DNA of 64,000 nucleotides, taken from the NCBI RefSeq assembly GCF_014653155.1, contig NZ_BNAF01000003.1, forward strand, positions 186,001 to 250,000, written 5' to 3'. Shown here piece by piece: positions 42,487 through 52,039 of this stretch. The number at the start of each line of letters is the position of its first letter. Positions within the stretch are counted from its first letter, which is position 1. A model generated the notes under the pieces. The model did not search any database, had not been told where the DNA came from, and worked only from the letters and a program-made list of their open reading frames with translations. Origin of the DNA: Sphingobacterium griseoflavum (GTDB taxonomy: Bacteria; Bacteroidota; Bacteroidia; Sphingobacteriales; Sphingobacteriaceae). The translations under genes and the position numbers were made by a program.

Positions 42487-43170
42487 ATGCTGGATATTCT
42501 TTATCAAGACGATGACCTTATCGCGGTAAACAAGCCACATGGTCTGCTTGTGCACCGCTCATCCATCGCCGCCGATACGTCTGAATTTGCTCTGCAGATG
42601 TTACGCGACCAGATACAAAAACCTGTATACCCTGCACATCGGCTTGACCGTAAAACGGGAGGTGTACTACTTTTTTCGTTGAATAAGGAAATGGATGCGC
42701 TAGCCCAGCAACTTTTTGCGAATAAGGCCATGGAAAAGACGTACCTCGTTGTCGTCCGTGGTTTCACCGATGATTGTGGTACCATAGATTATGCCCTACG
42801 CAAAGAAAATGGCAAGCTGCAGGATGCCGCTACGCATTTTAAAACGCTTTTCCGAACAGAAATAGACTTGCCGTTGGGCAAATTTCCAACGTCGCGCTAT
42901 TCGTTGGTCGAGGCTAACCCCGAGACAGGAAGGATGCACCAAATCCGGAAGCACTTTGCCCATATATCCCACCCGATTCTGGCCGATCGTCCGCATGGCT
43001 GCAACAAGCAAAATAGAATGTGGAAAGAGACGTTTAATATGGATACGATGATGCTCCACGCACATACCTTACAATTTATCCAGCCCAAGACGCAGGCTCC
43101 TGTAGCTATACACGCGCCTTTGCAGCCGGAATTCCTCCGTGTACTTGATCTCTTAAAGATAACGCTATGA
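42487..43170 (+). CDS. RluA-family pseudouridine synthase, TruC-like
   Basis: The 227-residue enzyme isomerises uridine in RNA. The catalytic Asp lies in AHRLDRKTGGVLLFSLN (about 51-67), and the start MLDILYQDDDLIAVNKPHGL is the family's first strand. The short form without an S4 domain fits TruC (tRNA position 65) or related synthases. It starts right after the DUF4359 stop and overlaps the next gene by four bases. Confidence 0.88.
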   Translation: MLDILYQDDDLIAVNKPHGLLVHRSSIAADTSEFALQMLRDQIQKPVYPAHRLDRKTGGVLLFSLNKEMDALAQQLFANKAMEKTYLVVVRGFTDDCGTIDYALRKENGKLQDAATHFKTLFRTEIDLPLGKFPTSRYSLVEANPETGRMHQIRKHFAHISHPILADRPHGCNKQNRMWKETFNMDTMMLHAHTLQFIQPKTQAPVAIHAPLQPEFLRVLDLLKITL

Positions 43171-43991
43171 AAGAACTTATTATCGAAGTTTTGCTCACGA
43201 TACAAGGTATCGCTGCCGCATCGGGCATTGTCTACCAAGACAAGAAAATCGTGATCGTATCAGACAATAGCATCCTGTTGTACAGGTATGACATGAAAGC
43301 ACAACAATTGGCTAAAGACACATTGATATGGAATGATATTGCCGAAAATGTGCCCAAAAAGCAAAAAGCAGACTTTGAAGCTATCACGCAGACTAAAGGT
43401 GTCTTTTACGTCTTCGGATCCGGATCGGGCGCGAGGAGGAACAGCTTGATAACCTACAATCCTGAGCGGAACGCAAAAGACAGCATCGATCTGAAGCCGG
43501 TTTACGAGAACCTGATGCAAAAGTTCGGCATTTCTGACAAAGACTTTAACATTGAAGGGGCTGTGTCCATGGGCAATGAATGGTGGCTATTCAACCGGGG
43601 CAATGGGCCAAACAAGAAAAACGGCGTCTTCATCTTGGAGAAACGCACCTTCCGACCAAAAGACTTTTTCGCCGTTAGCCTACCGACCTTGCAAGCCGTG
43701 GAAACAGGCTTCACCGATGCGACCCTTGTTGATGGCAAAATCTACTTTACCGCTGCTGCGGAAGACAGCAACTCCAGCTATCACGATGGTGAAATAAAGG
43801 GTACGTTAATCGGCCGCTTAGATCCTAAAACACGCAAACTGGAGTACACGCAAACGCTATCCGAAAAAAACAAGTTTGAGGGCATCAGCCTATTCCGGAA
43901 AAGCAAACATCGATTGGAATTTTTGCTTTGCGAAGACGAAGACGCGGATGTATCGGCATCCAAGATATACAAAGTGACCATACCGCGTTAA
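43167..43991 (+). CDS. DUF6929-like beta-propeller protein
   Basis: The 274-residue protein has no clear signal peptide. It shows repeated beta segments (GIAAASGIVYQDKKIVIVSD, about 13-32; ADFEAITQTKGVFYVFGSGS, about 69-88; VDGKIYFTAAAEDSNSSYHD, about 190-209), which is like a propeller of the DUF6929 type. Function is unknown. It overlaps the pseudouridine synthase gene by four bases. Confidence 0.65.
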   Translation: MKELIIEVLLTIQGIAAASGIVYQDKKIVIVSDNSILLYRYDMKAQQLAKDTLIWNDIAENVPKKQKADFEAITQTKGVFYVFGSGSGARRNSLITYNPERNAKDSIDLKPVYENLMQKFGISDKDFNIEGAVSMGNEWWLFNRGNGPNKKNGVFILEKRTFRPKDFFAVSLPTLQAVETGFTDATLVDGKIYFTAAAEDSNSSYHDGEIKGTLIGRLDPKTRKLEYTQTLSEKNKFEGISLFRKSKHRLEFLLCEDEDADVSASKIYKVTIPR

Positions 43992-44083
43992 ATCGATTGC
44001 GTAAAATGCAAACTACGTGTAATTATCAGACATAAATGCTGTTTTTTGTCTATTTTTGGAAAAATTGAATTTATCAGATTGCT

Positions 44084-45166
44084 ATGATTAAAAACACTGC
44101 GCTCTCCGAGCAGCACAGCAAGCTTGGAGCTAAAATGGTGCCTTTTGCGGGCTTTAATATGCCTGTACAATATTCAGGGATAAACGATGAACACGAAACC
44201 GTTCGAAAGGGTGTTGGCGTGTTCGACGTCAGCCATATGGGGGAGTTTATCCTGAAAGGGGAAAAAGCGATCGATCTGATTCAAAAGATATCATCCAATG
44301 ACGTATCGAAGCTGTATGACGGAAAGGTGCAGTATGCATATATGCCTAACGAAACAGGCGGCATCGTAGACGATTTCCTGACCTACCGTATTGATGAGCA
44401 GACTTATTTTCTAGTGGTTAATGCGTCCAACATCGAGAAGGATTGGAATTGGATTAGCAAATACAACACCGAAGGCGTGGAAATGAAAAACATTTCAGAT
44501 CAAACCGCACTATTTGCAGTACAAGGACCCAAAGCTGCCGAAGCGCTGCAGTCTCTAACCGATATCGAGCTGGCGCGTATGGAATATTACACGTTTCAAA
44601 AAGGTACGTTTGCGGGCGTAGCGAACGTTTTGATTTCGGCAACAGGCTATACCGGTGCTGGCGGATTTGAGATCTATATGGCCAATGAAGACGCACAAAA
44701 GGTGTGGGACGCAATCTTTGAAGCGGGAGCATCATACGGTATTAAGCCCATAGGCTTAGGCGCTCGCGATACCCTGCGTTTGGAGATGGGATTTTGCCTA
44801 TATGGCAATGATATCGATGACAGCACTTCTCCCCTTGCAGCAGGTTTGGGCTGGGTAACAAAATTTACCAAGGACTTTGTGAACAGCGCCGACCTGAAAG
44901 CGGAGAAAGAACGCGGCGTGACGCAGAAATTGGTTGGTTTTGAGATGATCGACCGTGGCATTCCTCGTCACGACTATGAGATCGTCGATGTCGAAGGCAA
45001 CAAAATCGGCCGTGTTACTTCAGGAACGCAATCGCCTACTTTAAAAAAATCTATCGGTTTAGGCTATGTCGATAGCGCATTTGCTAAAGAGGGTACCGAG
45101 ATTTTTATCGGTATACGCAATCAGCGTATCAAGGCTATGGTGCGCAAACCACCATTCGTTAAATAA
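44084..45166 (+). CDS. gcvT: Aminomethyltransferase, T-protein of glycine cleavage
   Basis: The 360-residue enzyme transfers the aminomethyl carbon from the lipoyl H-protein to tetrahydrofolate. It starts [20 protein letters not shown] and has [11 protein letters not shown] (about 45-55), [15 protein letters not shown] (about 184-198) and [17 protein letters not shown] (about 225-241). It lies on the other strand, away from gcvP. A TATTTTTG element at 44051-44058 precedes it. Confidence 0.96.
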   Translation: MIKNTALSEQHSKLGAKMVPFAGFNMPVQYSGINDEHETVRKGVGVFDVSHMGEFILKGEKAIDLIQKISSNDVSKLYDGKVQYAYMPNETGGIVDDFLTYRIDEQTYFLVVNASNIEKDWNWISKYNTEGVEMKNISDQTALFAVQGPKAAEALQSLTDIELARMEYYTFQKGTFAGVANVLISATGYTGAGGFEIYMANEDAQKVWDAIFEAGASYGIKPIGLGARDTLRLEMGFCLYGNDIDDSTSPLAAGLGWVTKFTKDFVNSADLKAEKERGVTQKLVGFEMIDRGIPRHDYEIVDVEGNKIGRVTSGTQSPTLKKSIGLGYVDSAFAKEGTEIFIGIRNQRIKAMVRKPPFVK

Positions 45167-45184
45167 TAAATATACAGCATAGAG

Positions 45185-45212
45185 AGGAGCGGTCATTCAG
45201 CTCCTTTTTTTT
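45185..45212 (+). terminator. Terminator of gcvT
   Basis: AGGAGC (45185-45190) pairs with GCTCCT (45200-45205), followed by a run of T to 45212. It overlaps the end of the small membrane protein gene on the other strand. Confidence 0.7.
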
Positions 45213-45424
45213 GCTTTCTTCGTTACGGTGCTATTGGCTTTTGCCGCTGCATTTTTTTTGACAATCTTTAGCAATACTACTTTTAAATAAACCAAAACGA
45301 CCAGCAAGGCAATGGAAACGAACAGAAAGAGATGATTGCCGGATTGGAAAGACATGATGCCGCTATACACTAAAAAAGCGATAGCAAAGTTAAGAACAAC
45401 GTTTAAAATGAAATATTTTGTCAT
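45197..45424 (-). CDS. Small two-helix membrane protein
   Basis: I do not recognise this 75-residue protein. It has two hydrophobic segments (about residues 5-22 and 31-53) and a basic tail ending KKAKKRS. It lies 7 bases downstream of another small membrane protein gene and is probably part of the same transcript. Confidence 0.5.
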   Translation of the reverse strand: MTKYFILNVVLNFAIAFLVYSGIMSFQSGNHLFLFVSIALLVVLVYLKVVLLKIVKKNAAAKANSTVTKKAKKRS

Positions 45425-45431
45425 GGGTTAT

Positions 45432-45728
45432 CTAGTTTCCGGTCGTATTGATTACCCGCTCGCGGATAAAGAAAAAATAGACAATGCCGGCGATTATATT
45501 GCCAAAGATGATAAAAATAATTAACAACAAACGCGCTGTATTCGATAATTTAGTCGATAGCATCACTTCCCGCAGCACCAAAACCGTCCATACCAACGAC
45601 AGCAGCAAAGCAACACTGATGAGTATATCTGCAAAGGAAAAATGCATCAACTTCATCAGCACAGCCAAGAAGTAAAATCCTATACTGAAATAAAATGCCT
45701 GTTTGGTTTGATGTGCTAAATTCCGCAT
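45432..45728 (-). CDS. Small membrane protein of unknown function
   Basis: I do not recognise this 98-residue protein. It shows three hydrophobic segments (about 13-30, 33-51 and 64-87; YFSIGFYFLAVLM, ISVALLLSLVWTVLVL, LLIIFIIFGNIIAGIVYFF). Its length and topology recall PLDc_N/DUF-type small membrane proteins. It is upstream of the other small membrane gene on the same strand. Confidence 0.5.
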   Translation of the reverse strand: MRNLAHQTKQAFYFSIGFYFLAVLMKLMHFSFADILISVALLLSLVWTVLVLREVMLSTKLSNTARLLLIIFIIFGNIIAGIVYFFFIRERVINTTGN

Positions 45729-45754
45729 GCTGTAAAAATACGGAAATCATCCCT

Positions 45755-45808
45755 AAAAACGTGCTGTCTCCAACTCGTTCTGCAAAGAGTTGGAGACAGC
45801 ACGTTTTT
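45755..45808 (-). terminator. Long perfect hairpin after the dehydrogenase gene
   Basis: A 22-base-pair perfect stem (45755-45776 with 45787-45808; core CGTGCTGTCTCCAACTC) and a ten-base loop, with A and T tracts at the two feet. It is a strong terminator for the gene at 45843-47258. Confidence 0.85.
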
Positions 45809-45842
45809 AAAGCGAATCGATCGCGCTTCGGGTGCTTGGCGC

Positions 45843-47258
45843 CTATGGAAAAATGCCCAACTCTTCGTAAGCAACACCAATTTTGTTGATTGCGCAAATG
45901 AAGGCAGCGGTGCGAAGGTCGCCTGCACCTTCCAGCGATTGGTATATTTCTCTGATTTCGCGATAAGAACCAATCATGGTATCTTCCAAGCCAGAGTGTA
46001 CCAAATCGATTTCGTCGGGACCACGCAGGATTGTTTTTCGCTCTAGATCGGAGACACGTTTGCCTGTCATCGATTCAATGATATCGATGAGTTCTTTGTA
46101 CATATCATCACTAAATCGTTTCTCCAGCCTGCCGTAACGCACGCGACTTAAGTTTTTCAGCCACTCGAAATAGGATACTGTAACTCCACCCGCATTCAAG
46201 TAAACGTCCGGAATGACCAATACGCCACGTTTTGCCAAAATTTCATCTGCTTCGGAGGTTAGTGGCCCATTGGCCGCCTCGCCAACGATCTTCGCCTGTA
46301 TACGTTCTGCATTATCTTTATGGATCACACTCTCCAATGCTGCTGGAATCAAGATATCGCAAGCTTGCTCTAATCCCTCGGCAGGATCAGAAAAATTGGT
46401 TGCTCCCGGAAAGTTCAGAATCCCCCCGGTCGTTTGCCGGTGTGCCTGCACCGCTTGTAAGTCCAGGCCATTCTCGTCATAGATCGCGCCATCGTATTCG
46501 ATCAGGCCGACAAGTATGGCTCCCGCTTCTTGAAAGTATTTGGCCGTATGGTGACCGACATTTCCTAATCCCTGGATGATCACGCGCTTCCCGACGATGC
46601 CCGTTGTTAAACCGAGTTTGGTCATGTCTTCTGCAAACGAACAAGCTTCCCGTACGCCAAAAAACACACCCAAACCTGTTGCTTCGGTACGCCCACGAAC
46701 ACCGCCCTGCGATATGGGTTTTCCTGTTACACAAGCCTGTGCATTGATATCACCTGGATTCAGGGAGGAATAGGTATCAAGGATCCAACTCATCTCGCGT
46801 GCACCGGTTCCATAATCTGGAGCTGGAACATCGATGCCCGGTCCAATGAAATTCTTTTTGCAAAGCTCAGAGGTATAGCGTCTGGTTATTTTCTCCAAAT
46901 CAAAAGCGGAATATTTTTTGGAGTCTATCTTGATCCCGCCTTTCCCGCCGCCGAAGGGAACATTTACGATAGCACATTTGTAGGTCATCAAGGCTGCCAA
47001 AGCCATTACTTCCTCCTGATCTACTTCCATGCTAAAGCGAATACCGCCTTTACAGGGTAATTTGTGATGCGAATGCTGCACCCTGTAGGCTTCTATCACT
47101 TCTATTTTTTCTCCTATTTTCACTGGAAATTTTACGCGCAGGATAGAATTGCACGCTTTAATCTGGTCTAAGATTCCTTTATCGAATCGCGTCAACTGCG
47201 CGGCTTTATCGAAATTGCGCTGTACACTCTCAAAAAAGGTATTGTTTGCTGTCGCCAT
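45843..47258 (-). CDS. Glutamate/leucine/phenylalanine/valine dehydrogenase
   Basis: The 471-residue enzyme is of the Glu/Leu/Phe/Val dehydrogenase family. It has KLPCKGGIRFS (about 62-72, substrate Lys), MALAALMTYKCAIVNVPFGGGKGG (split here as MTYKCA and PFGGGKGG, about 87-103), PAPDYGTGAREMSWI (about 143-157) and a Rossmann domain with QGLGNVGHHTAKYF (about 228-241). The family's oxidative deamination links amino acids with 2-oxo acids. The size and absence of a hexamer-type tail fit a glutamate dehydrogenase, but the substrate is not proven. Confidence 0.9.
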   Translation of the reverse strand: MATANNTFFESVQRNFDKAAQLTRFDKGILDQIKACNSILRVKFPVKIGEKIEVIEAYRVQHSHHKLPCKGGIRFSMEVDQEEVMALAALMTYKCAIVNVPFGGGKGGIKIDSKKYSAFDLEKITRRYTSELCKKNFIGPGIDVPAPDYGTGAREMSWILDTYSSLNPGDINAQACVTGKPISQGGVRGRTEATGLGVFFGVREACSFAEDMTKLGLTTGIVGKRVIIQGLGNVGHHTAKYFQEAGAILVGLIEYDGAIYDENGLDLQAVQAHRQTTGGILNFPGATNFSDPAEGLEQACDILIPAALESVIHKDNAERIQAKIVGEAANGPLTSEADEILAKRGVLVIPDVYLNAGGVTVSYFEWLKNLSRVRYGRLEKRFSDDMYKELIDIIESMTGKRVSDLERKTILRGPDEIDLVHSGLEDTMIGSYREIREIYQSLEGAGDLRTAAFICAINKIGVAYEELGIFP

Positions 47259-47455
47259 AACATTGCTGTTTATGTGTTTATGTTTGGTTTTTTACGAAAT
47301 AAATTTAAGAAACTTTACGCTTGTTGTTGCCTTGTTTAAGCGCCGTACAAAACATTTACCTTTTTTACGTTTGAAACGCAGATTTGTTTTGAGAGAGATA
47401 AAAAAAAGGGTTATCTACGATGACATTTTTGAAAAAATGCACATTTCATTAATAA

Positions 47456-47487
47456 AAAAAAGGAAGCTTTTTTTGGCTTCCTTTTTT
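47456..47487 (-). terminator. Terminator downstream of the rhodanese gene
   Basis: AAAAAAGGAAGC (47456-47467) pairs with GCTTCCTTTTTT (47476-47487) over an eight-base loop. Confidence 0.75.
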
Positions 47488-47504
47488 GTCTTTACCACTG
47501 CGGG

Positions 47505-47819
47505 CTAATATACGTCCATCTCTGGATCGATTTCCTCTTTCCAAGCTAAGATTCCACCTTTCAGATTGGCCAAATTATCGAAGCCCTGTTGCTCTAGCAG
47601 CATCACGGCCTGCGCGCTTCGTTTGCCGCTCCTGCATTGGATAATAACTGGCTTATCCCGATGGATCTTGTCCGCCTCAATGACCACCCCGGCCAAAGGT
47701 ATATTTAGGCCATTCAGATTGGAAACTTCATATTCGAAGGGTTCGCGAACATCTATTAATTGAAATTCGTCATTGCGATCCAGCATGTCTTTCAATTCTT
47801 GGACTGTAACTTCTTTCAT
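47505..47819 (-). CDS. Rhodanese-like protein
   Basis: The 104-residue single-domain protein has the rhodanese fold with LIDVREPFEYEVSNLNG (about 20-36) and the active-site Cys in VIIQCRSGKRSAQAV (about 58-72, CRSGKRS loop). Such proteins transfer or carry sulfur. It has no signal peptide. Confidence 0.92.
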   Translation of the reverse strand: MKEVTVQELKDMLDRNDEFQLIDVREPFEYEVSNLNGLNIPLAGVVIEADKIHRDKPVIIQCRSGKRSAQAVMLLEQQGFDNLANLKGGILAWKEEIDPEMDVY

Positions 47820-47919
47820 ATTTTTTTATACTTTTATCCAAATATACTATTTTTAAAAATAGGGTGTTTGTCTTCGTCAGCACTGCTGCAGAAAAAATGA
47901 CATAACCCTTAAGCATCAT

Positions 47920-49227
47920 ATGATCCAAAAACTTAACTCCTATTTGCTCTTGGTATCGTTACTAAGTGCGTCTTTCATACCGTCGGCAATCGCACAGATC
48001 ACAAGCCGCGCAGATATACAGCGAATCGTCGAGACCTTGTCTGCAGATGAAATGCGGGGCCGAGCGTCCTTCAGTTCAGATATCGCCCGGGCAGCAGATT
48101 TTATTGCCGCAGAGTTCCGGGCGGCTGGTCTAAAGCCTTATGCCGAAGAAAACTATCGACAAAGCTTTATGGTAACGAAAGTGATCAATGGCACGCAGGC
48201 TGTTCAAGTGAATGGCCAAGCGCTACAAGAAGACGAGTTTATTGTGCTGCATAACGTAAGTAGCCTTTCGTGGGACCAGCAATCGGAGGTGGAAAATCTC
48301 GAGATCAAAGCCGGCGAAGACTTTTCTCAACGATTTAGAGCCATCGTACGCGAAAATCCCAATAACGCTATCGTATGGATAGATCCATCTTTTGCTCCCA
48401 TGCTCGCTCGTTTTAAGAAGATTTTCAACCGCGAGAATGTCGTACCCAAACAAGAAAAAACGGAAGACGGCCCAAGTAAGGTATTTCTATTAAAAAAAGG
48501 TGCTATCCGAAGTTTTCAGATCGCAGCAAACGCAACAAAGCAAGATTTCCAGCTGTTTAATGTCGCAGCAATTATTCCCGGAAAATCGAAAGCCGATGAG
48601 TTTGTGGTATTTTCAGGGCATTACGATCATATCGGGATTTTAGATGCCGTTGGGCAAGATTCGATTGCCAATGGTGCCGATGACGACGCCTCCGGGACGA
48701 CCGCCATGATCGCGTTAGCAAAATATTTCCAAAAAGCAGCTATCAATGAACGCACGCTTATTTTCGTGGCTTTTACGGCTGAAGAAATCGGTATGTTCGG
48801 TTCAAAATACTTCTCCAATCATATTGATCCGGATAAGGTCGTTGCCATGGTCAACATCGAGATGATCGGCAAAGATTCGAAGTTTGGCCCAAATAGTCTC
48901 TATGTAACGGGTTATGAAAACTCAAACTTAGCAAAATTGATGCAAGAGCATGTAAAAGGAACCGCCTTTACCTTCCATCCCGACCCGTATCCGCAACAGA
49001 ATCTTTTCTACCGCAGCGACAATGCTGTACTTGCAGCTTTAGGTGTTCCCGCCCATACGTTTTCTACCTCGCAGATCGACAGCGATAGCTACTATCATAC
49101 GGTAAAAGATGAAGTAGAGACTCTGGATATCAACAACATCAAGTCGAGTATAGAAGGTATTGCCAAGGGTATAGAAGGCATAGTGAAAGGCACACAAACC
49201 CCAACGCGGGTGGAGAAACTTCGCTGA
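47920..49227 (+). CDS. Secreted M28-family zinc peptidase
   Basis: The 435-residue protein has a signal peptide (to about residue 25, IAQI). The zinc residues are seen in SGHYDHIGI (about 229-237), NGADDDASGTTAMI (about 247-260), TAEEIGMFGS (about 287-296) and NIEMIGK, with a final His in YYHTVKDE. It is an aminopeptidase-type enzyme outside the cytoplasm, with an N-terminal PA-like domain possible in residues 70-200. Confidence 0.9.
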   Translation: MIQKLNSYLLLVSLLSASFIPSAIAQITSRADIQRIVETLSADEMRGRASFSSDIARAADFIAAEFRAAGLKPYAEENYRQSFMVTKVINGTQAVQVNGQALQEDEFIVLHNVSSLSWDQQSEVENLEIKAGEDFSQRFRAIVRENPNNAIVWIDPSFAPMLARFKKIFNRENVVPKQEKTEDGPSKVFLLKKGAIRSFQIAANATKQDFQLFNVAAIIPGKSKADEFVVFSGHYDHIGILDAVGQDSIANGADDDASGTTAMIALAKYFQKAAINERTLIFVAFTAEEIGMFGSKYFSNHIDPDKVVAMVNIEMIGKDSKFGPNSLYVTGYENSNLAKLMQEHVKGTAFTFHPDPYPQQNLFYRSDNAVLAALGVPAHTFSTSQIDSDSYYHTVKDEVETLDINNIKSSIEGIAKGIEGIVKGTQTPTRVEKLR

Positions 49228-49273
49228 AGATAACCAGCAGTTGTCCGCCCTGCTCGCTCTTTTTTTGGAGGAT

Positions 49274-49759
49274 CTAAAGAGGTTTCTGCATAACGTAGTC
49301 GTCCAAGATATACCCGTAGTAGGGAATATCTACTTCTGCCACCACAGTAAATCCTTGCTTCAGATAAAAATAATAGGCCTTGTTTTTCCTGTTAACGTTG
49401 AGTTGCACGAACGGAATGTCTGCTCTTGCGGCTTGTTTCATCGCAAAATTAATCAATCTCTTGCCGTATCCCTTGCCCTGAACTTCCGGTAGCAGGTATA
49501 TCTTCTCTATCCGTAATACAGCCGACGACTTTGTTTTTAGCCCAATAAATCCCACGGGATTACCATTCGCGAGCGCGAGATAAAAGATACACCCATCATG
49601 CATAGCCTCCAACAAGCCAGTTGGGCTATACATCTTATCCAGCATAAATTCTATCTGATTGGATGACAGCACACCGGCATAGCCAGCACGCCAGCTGCGC
49701 TGCGCGAGGTTTTCTATAACCGATATGGCCTCTTGCCCAGCCTGTACGATTTCCATCAA
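49274..49759 (-). CDS. GNAT-family N-acetyltransferase
   Basis: The 161-residue protein has the acetyl-CoA-binding motif A with IYLLPEVQGKGYGKRLINF (about 92-110, Q-x-x-G-x-G/A) and the C-terminal strand with VNRKNKAYYFYLKQGF (about 126-141). The acceptor is unknown. It starts inside the last codons of the gene upstream (four-base overlap). Confidence 0.88.
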   Translation of the reverse strand: MMEIVQAGQEAISVIENLAQRSWRAGYAGVLSSNQIEFMLDKMYSPTGLLEAMHDGCIFYLALANGNPVGFIGLKTKSSAVLRIEKIYLLPEVQGKGYGKRLINFAMKQAARADIPFVQLNVNRKNKAYYFYLKQGFTVVAEVDIPYYGYILDDYVMQKPL

Positions 49760-50319
49760 AGGCGCTCTCCTACGGCAACAAATTCATCCGTATTGAATCC
49801 AAGATAAAAGAAGCCATCCTGTTCCGTTTCGAACACATTGTCGGTTACCTTACGTAAGCCAACAAGAGACTTCAATAGGGTTTCGTCCACATAGATCCGT
49901 TCTCCCTTTGCTTTCCACTTTTCATAGGATTGCTGCACGAAAACCATCCGCTTCCCGGCCGCAAAGACAACAATATTAATGACTGATGCATAACGTAGCA
50001 AATCGACGGAAAGGCTATCACAGGCAATATTTACAGCCTTGTATTGCTGGTTGATAAGATATTCCAGCGCGTCAACCAAAGCTTTTTCTTTCAGCGGCAC
50101 ACGCTTGATTTGTTCTTGGTTGTAATGGGTCTCCTGCTCCGTAATGACGACATCCACCTTGATTCCTTGCGCAAGCAAAAAGTCGATGTGGTAATCGTCC
50201 GTAATGATTGTTGGGCTCCATTCCAGCAGCTGTCCCAAATTTTCGCTATCCAGCGCATCGGTGGAAAGCACGATAAGTGCCGGTTCTTGGTTTTCTTTAA
50301 CAATATGGTGCGAAGACAT
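49756..50319 (-). CDS. Thiamine pyrophosphokinase-like protein
   Basis: The 187-residue protein resembles the Sphingobacteriaceae family annotated as thiamine pyrophosphokinase: SSHHIVKENQEPALIVLS at the start, then LGQLLEWSPTIITDDYHID (about 28-46) and IKVDVVITEQE (about 52-62). The Asp residues of typical enzymes are only partly kept, so catalysis is uncertain. It is co-transcribed with the GNAT gene by a four-base overlap. Confidence 0.6.
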   Translation of the reverse strand: MSSHHIVKENQEPALIVLSTDALDSENLGQLLEWSPTIITDDYHIDFLLAQGIKVDVVITEQETHYNQEQIKRVPLKEKALVDALEYLINQQYKAVNIACDSLSVDLLRYASVINIVVFAAGKRMVFVQQSYEKWKAKGERIYVDETLLKSLVGLRKVTDNVFETEQDGFFYLGFNTDEFVAVGERL

Positions 50320-50367
50320 CTGTACGGTTATCTAACTTATGAAAAAGGGCTAAGGTTTTACGGCAGG

Positions 50368-51555
50368 TTAAGCTCCGAGCTGCTTGATGGTCATGTAGGC
50401 CATTAGGCCAATGCTCGTCTTTAGGGCTTTCTCATCAATATCGAAGGTCGGCGTGTGCACCGCCGAAGTAATGCCCGCCGCTTTATTACCGGTTCCTAAG
50501 CGATAGAAACACGCATTAATTTCTTGTGAATAATAGGAAAAATCCTCCGCAGCTGGCCACACGTCAAGCTCCACCACATTGTCTGCACCTAAATACTCCA
50601 CGGCGTAGGCTCTGGAGGATTCCGTGATCTGCGTTTCGTTGATCAAAAATGGATAGCCTTTGCGCACTTCAAAATCACAGGTTGCCCCCATACTTTCGGC
50701 AATGCCCACCGCCATCTTCACTAAACGTTTATGTGCATCGGCTCGCCAGTTTTCGTCAAATGTGCGGAATGTCCCTTCCAAGTATACCGATTCGGGAATG
50801 ACATTTGTCGCGCCGTTTCCGATAATCTTTCCCCAAGAGAGTACTGTTGGTGTACGGGGATCCGCATTTCTGCTCACGATCTGCTGCAATGCGGTTATGA
50901 TTTGTGCTGCTATAGCAATTGGGTCTATGTTTTGATGGGGATGCGCACCGTGTCCGCCTCTTCCTTTGACGGTCATAAAAAGCTCATCGCAGGAAGCCAT
51001 GTATTTGCCGACACGAAAGCCTACTTTACCCGCTTCGATTAGCGGCATCACGTGTTGACCAATAATACCTACGGGAGCGGGATTTTGCAATACACCTTCT
51101 TTAATCATCAACGATGCACCTCCCGGAAGACGCTCTTCGCCGGGTTGGAAAATAAGCTTGACCGTACCGCCAAATTCTGCCTTCAACGATTGTAGGATGG
51201 CCGCTACCCCCAAAAGGGATGAGGTATGTACGTCATGGCCACAGGCATGCATTACGCCGGCATTTTGAGATCCATAACTGCGGCCTTCCACTTCTTGAAT
51301 CGGCAAGGCGTCCATATCGGCACGTAGGGCCAAGACCTTACCCGTCGGCTGGTCGCCATGGATAAGAGCAACAATGCCTGTCCCCGCCATGCTCTCATAA
51401 GGAATACCTAGATCGTCCAGCTTTTGCTTCACAAACGCCGCCGTTTGGTACTCTGCAAAGGAAAGCTCCGGAAATTGGTGAAGATGTCTTCTGATACTGA
51501 CTGTCTCTTCGAAGAAAACCTCCGCAAGTTGCTGTATTTTATCTTTCAACATCAT
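50368..51555 (-). CDS. M20-family amidohydrolase/peptidase
   Basis: Starting at ATG 51555 (MMLKDKIQQLAEVFFEE) gives 395 residues; upstream codons to 51672 overlap the SPOR gene and are not preferred. The metal residues are in MHACGHDVHTSSLLG (about 101-115) and FQPGEERLPGGA (about 137-148). The family removes acyl groups from amino acids or amides (hippurate-, aminoacyl- or indoleacetyl-type substrates). It has no signal peptide. Confidence 0.92.
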   Translation of the reverse strand: MMLKDKIQQLAEVFFEETVSIRRHLHQFPELSFAEYQTAAFVKQKLDDLGIPYESMAGTGIVALIHGDQPTGKVLALRADMDALPIQEVEGRSYGSQNAGVMHACGHDVHTSSLLGVAAILQSLKAEFGGTVKLIFQPGEERLPGGASLMIKEGVLQNPAPVGIIGQHVMPLIEAGKVGFRVGKYMASCDELFMTVKGRGGHGAHPHQNIDPIAIAAQIITALQQIVSRNADPRTPTVLSWGKIIGNGATNVIPESVYLEGTFRTFDENWRADAHKRLVKMAVGIAESMGATCDFEVRKGYPFLINETQITESSRAYAVEYLGADNVVELDVWPAAEDFSYYSQEINACFYRLGTGNKAAGITSAVHTPTFDIDEKALKTSIGLMAYMTIKQLGA

Positions 51556-51568
51556 GATGACCTTTCTA

Positions 51569-52021
51569 TTATTCGTATGCCCAAATGTCTTCGGTAAACA
51601 CAAAAACATTATTATACTGAGAACGTAAAACACGCATGAAACTAGTGGCCTCGGCACGGCTACGGAAATCACCCACCTTCACACGATAGTTTGGTTCGTC
51701 ATAGCTCACATAACTGCTTATATCTTTATAGGCGTTCTGAAAACGAGACTGTACCGCATAGGCGTCATTTCTGCTCGATCCCGAAAATATCTGCACACGG
51801 AACCCCCTTACCTTGACGCGCTTGGCATTCTTTTTATCGATTACTCTAGAGCCCAGACTAACCATACGTGCCGTGGTTGGATTGATGCCATTTTCCGCTC
51901 GGAACTCCTGCAAAAGACTGATAAGGGAGTCTTTTTGCACCTCCACGACGCCCGATTGGGCTTTACCGATTTGTACAATTCCGATACACGCAAACGCCAA
52001 TAGCAATCCTTTATACAACAT
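51569..52021 (-). CDS. SPOR-domain protein
   Basis: The 150-residue protein has a signal peptide (to about residue 21, GKAQ) and a C-terminal SPOR domain (about 70-145; FRVQIFSGSSRNDAYAVQSRF, split here, then VKVGDFRSRAEATSFMRVL). SPOR domains bind denuded peptidoglycan glycan strands. It lies just downstream of secA, 18 bases from its stop, on the same strand. Confidence 0.9.
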   Translation of the reverse strand: MLYKGLLLAFACIGIVQIGKAQSGVVEVQKDSLISLLQEFRAENGINPTTARMVSLGSRVIDKKNAKRVKVRGFRVQIFSGSSRNDAYAVQSRFQNAYKDISSYVSYDEPNYRVKVGDFRSRAEATSFMRVLRSQYNNVFVFTEDIWAYE

Positions 52022-52039
52022 CTTTGATCTAACTTTTTG

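Noticed and set aside
28471..45166. Glycine riboswitch ahead of gcvP or gcvT
   Set aside because: No paired-aptamer pattern was seen in the 244 bases before gcvP or the 92 bases before gcvT.
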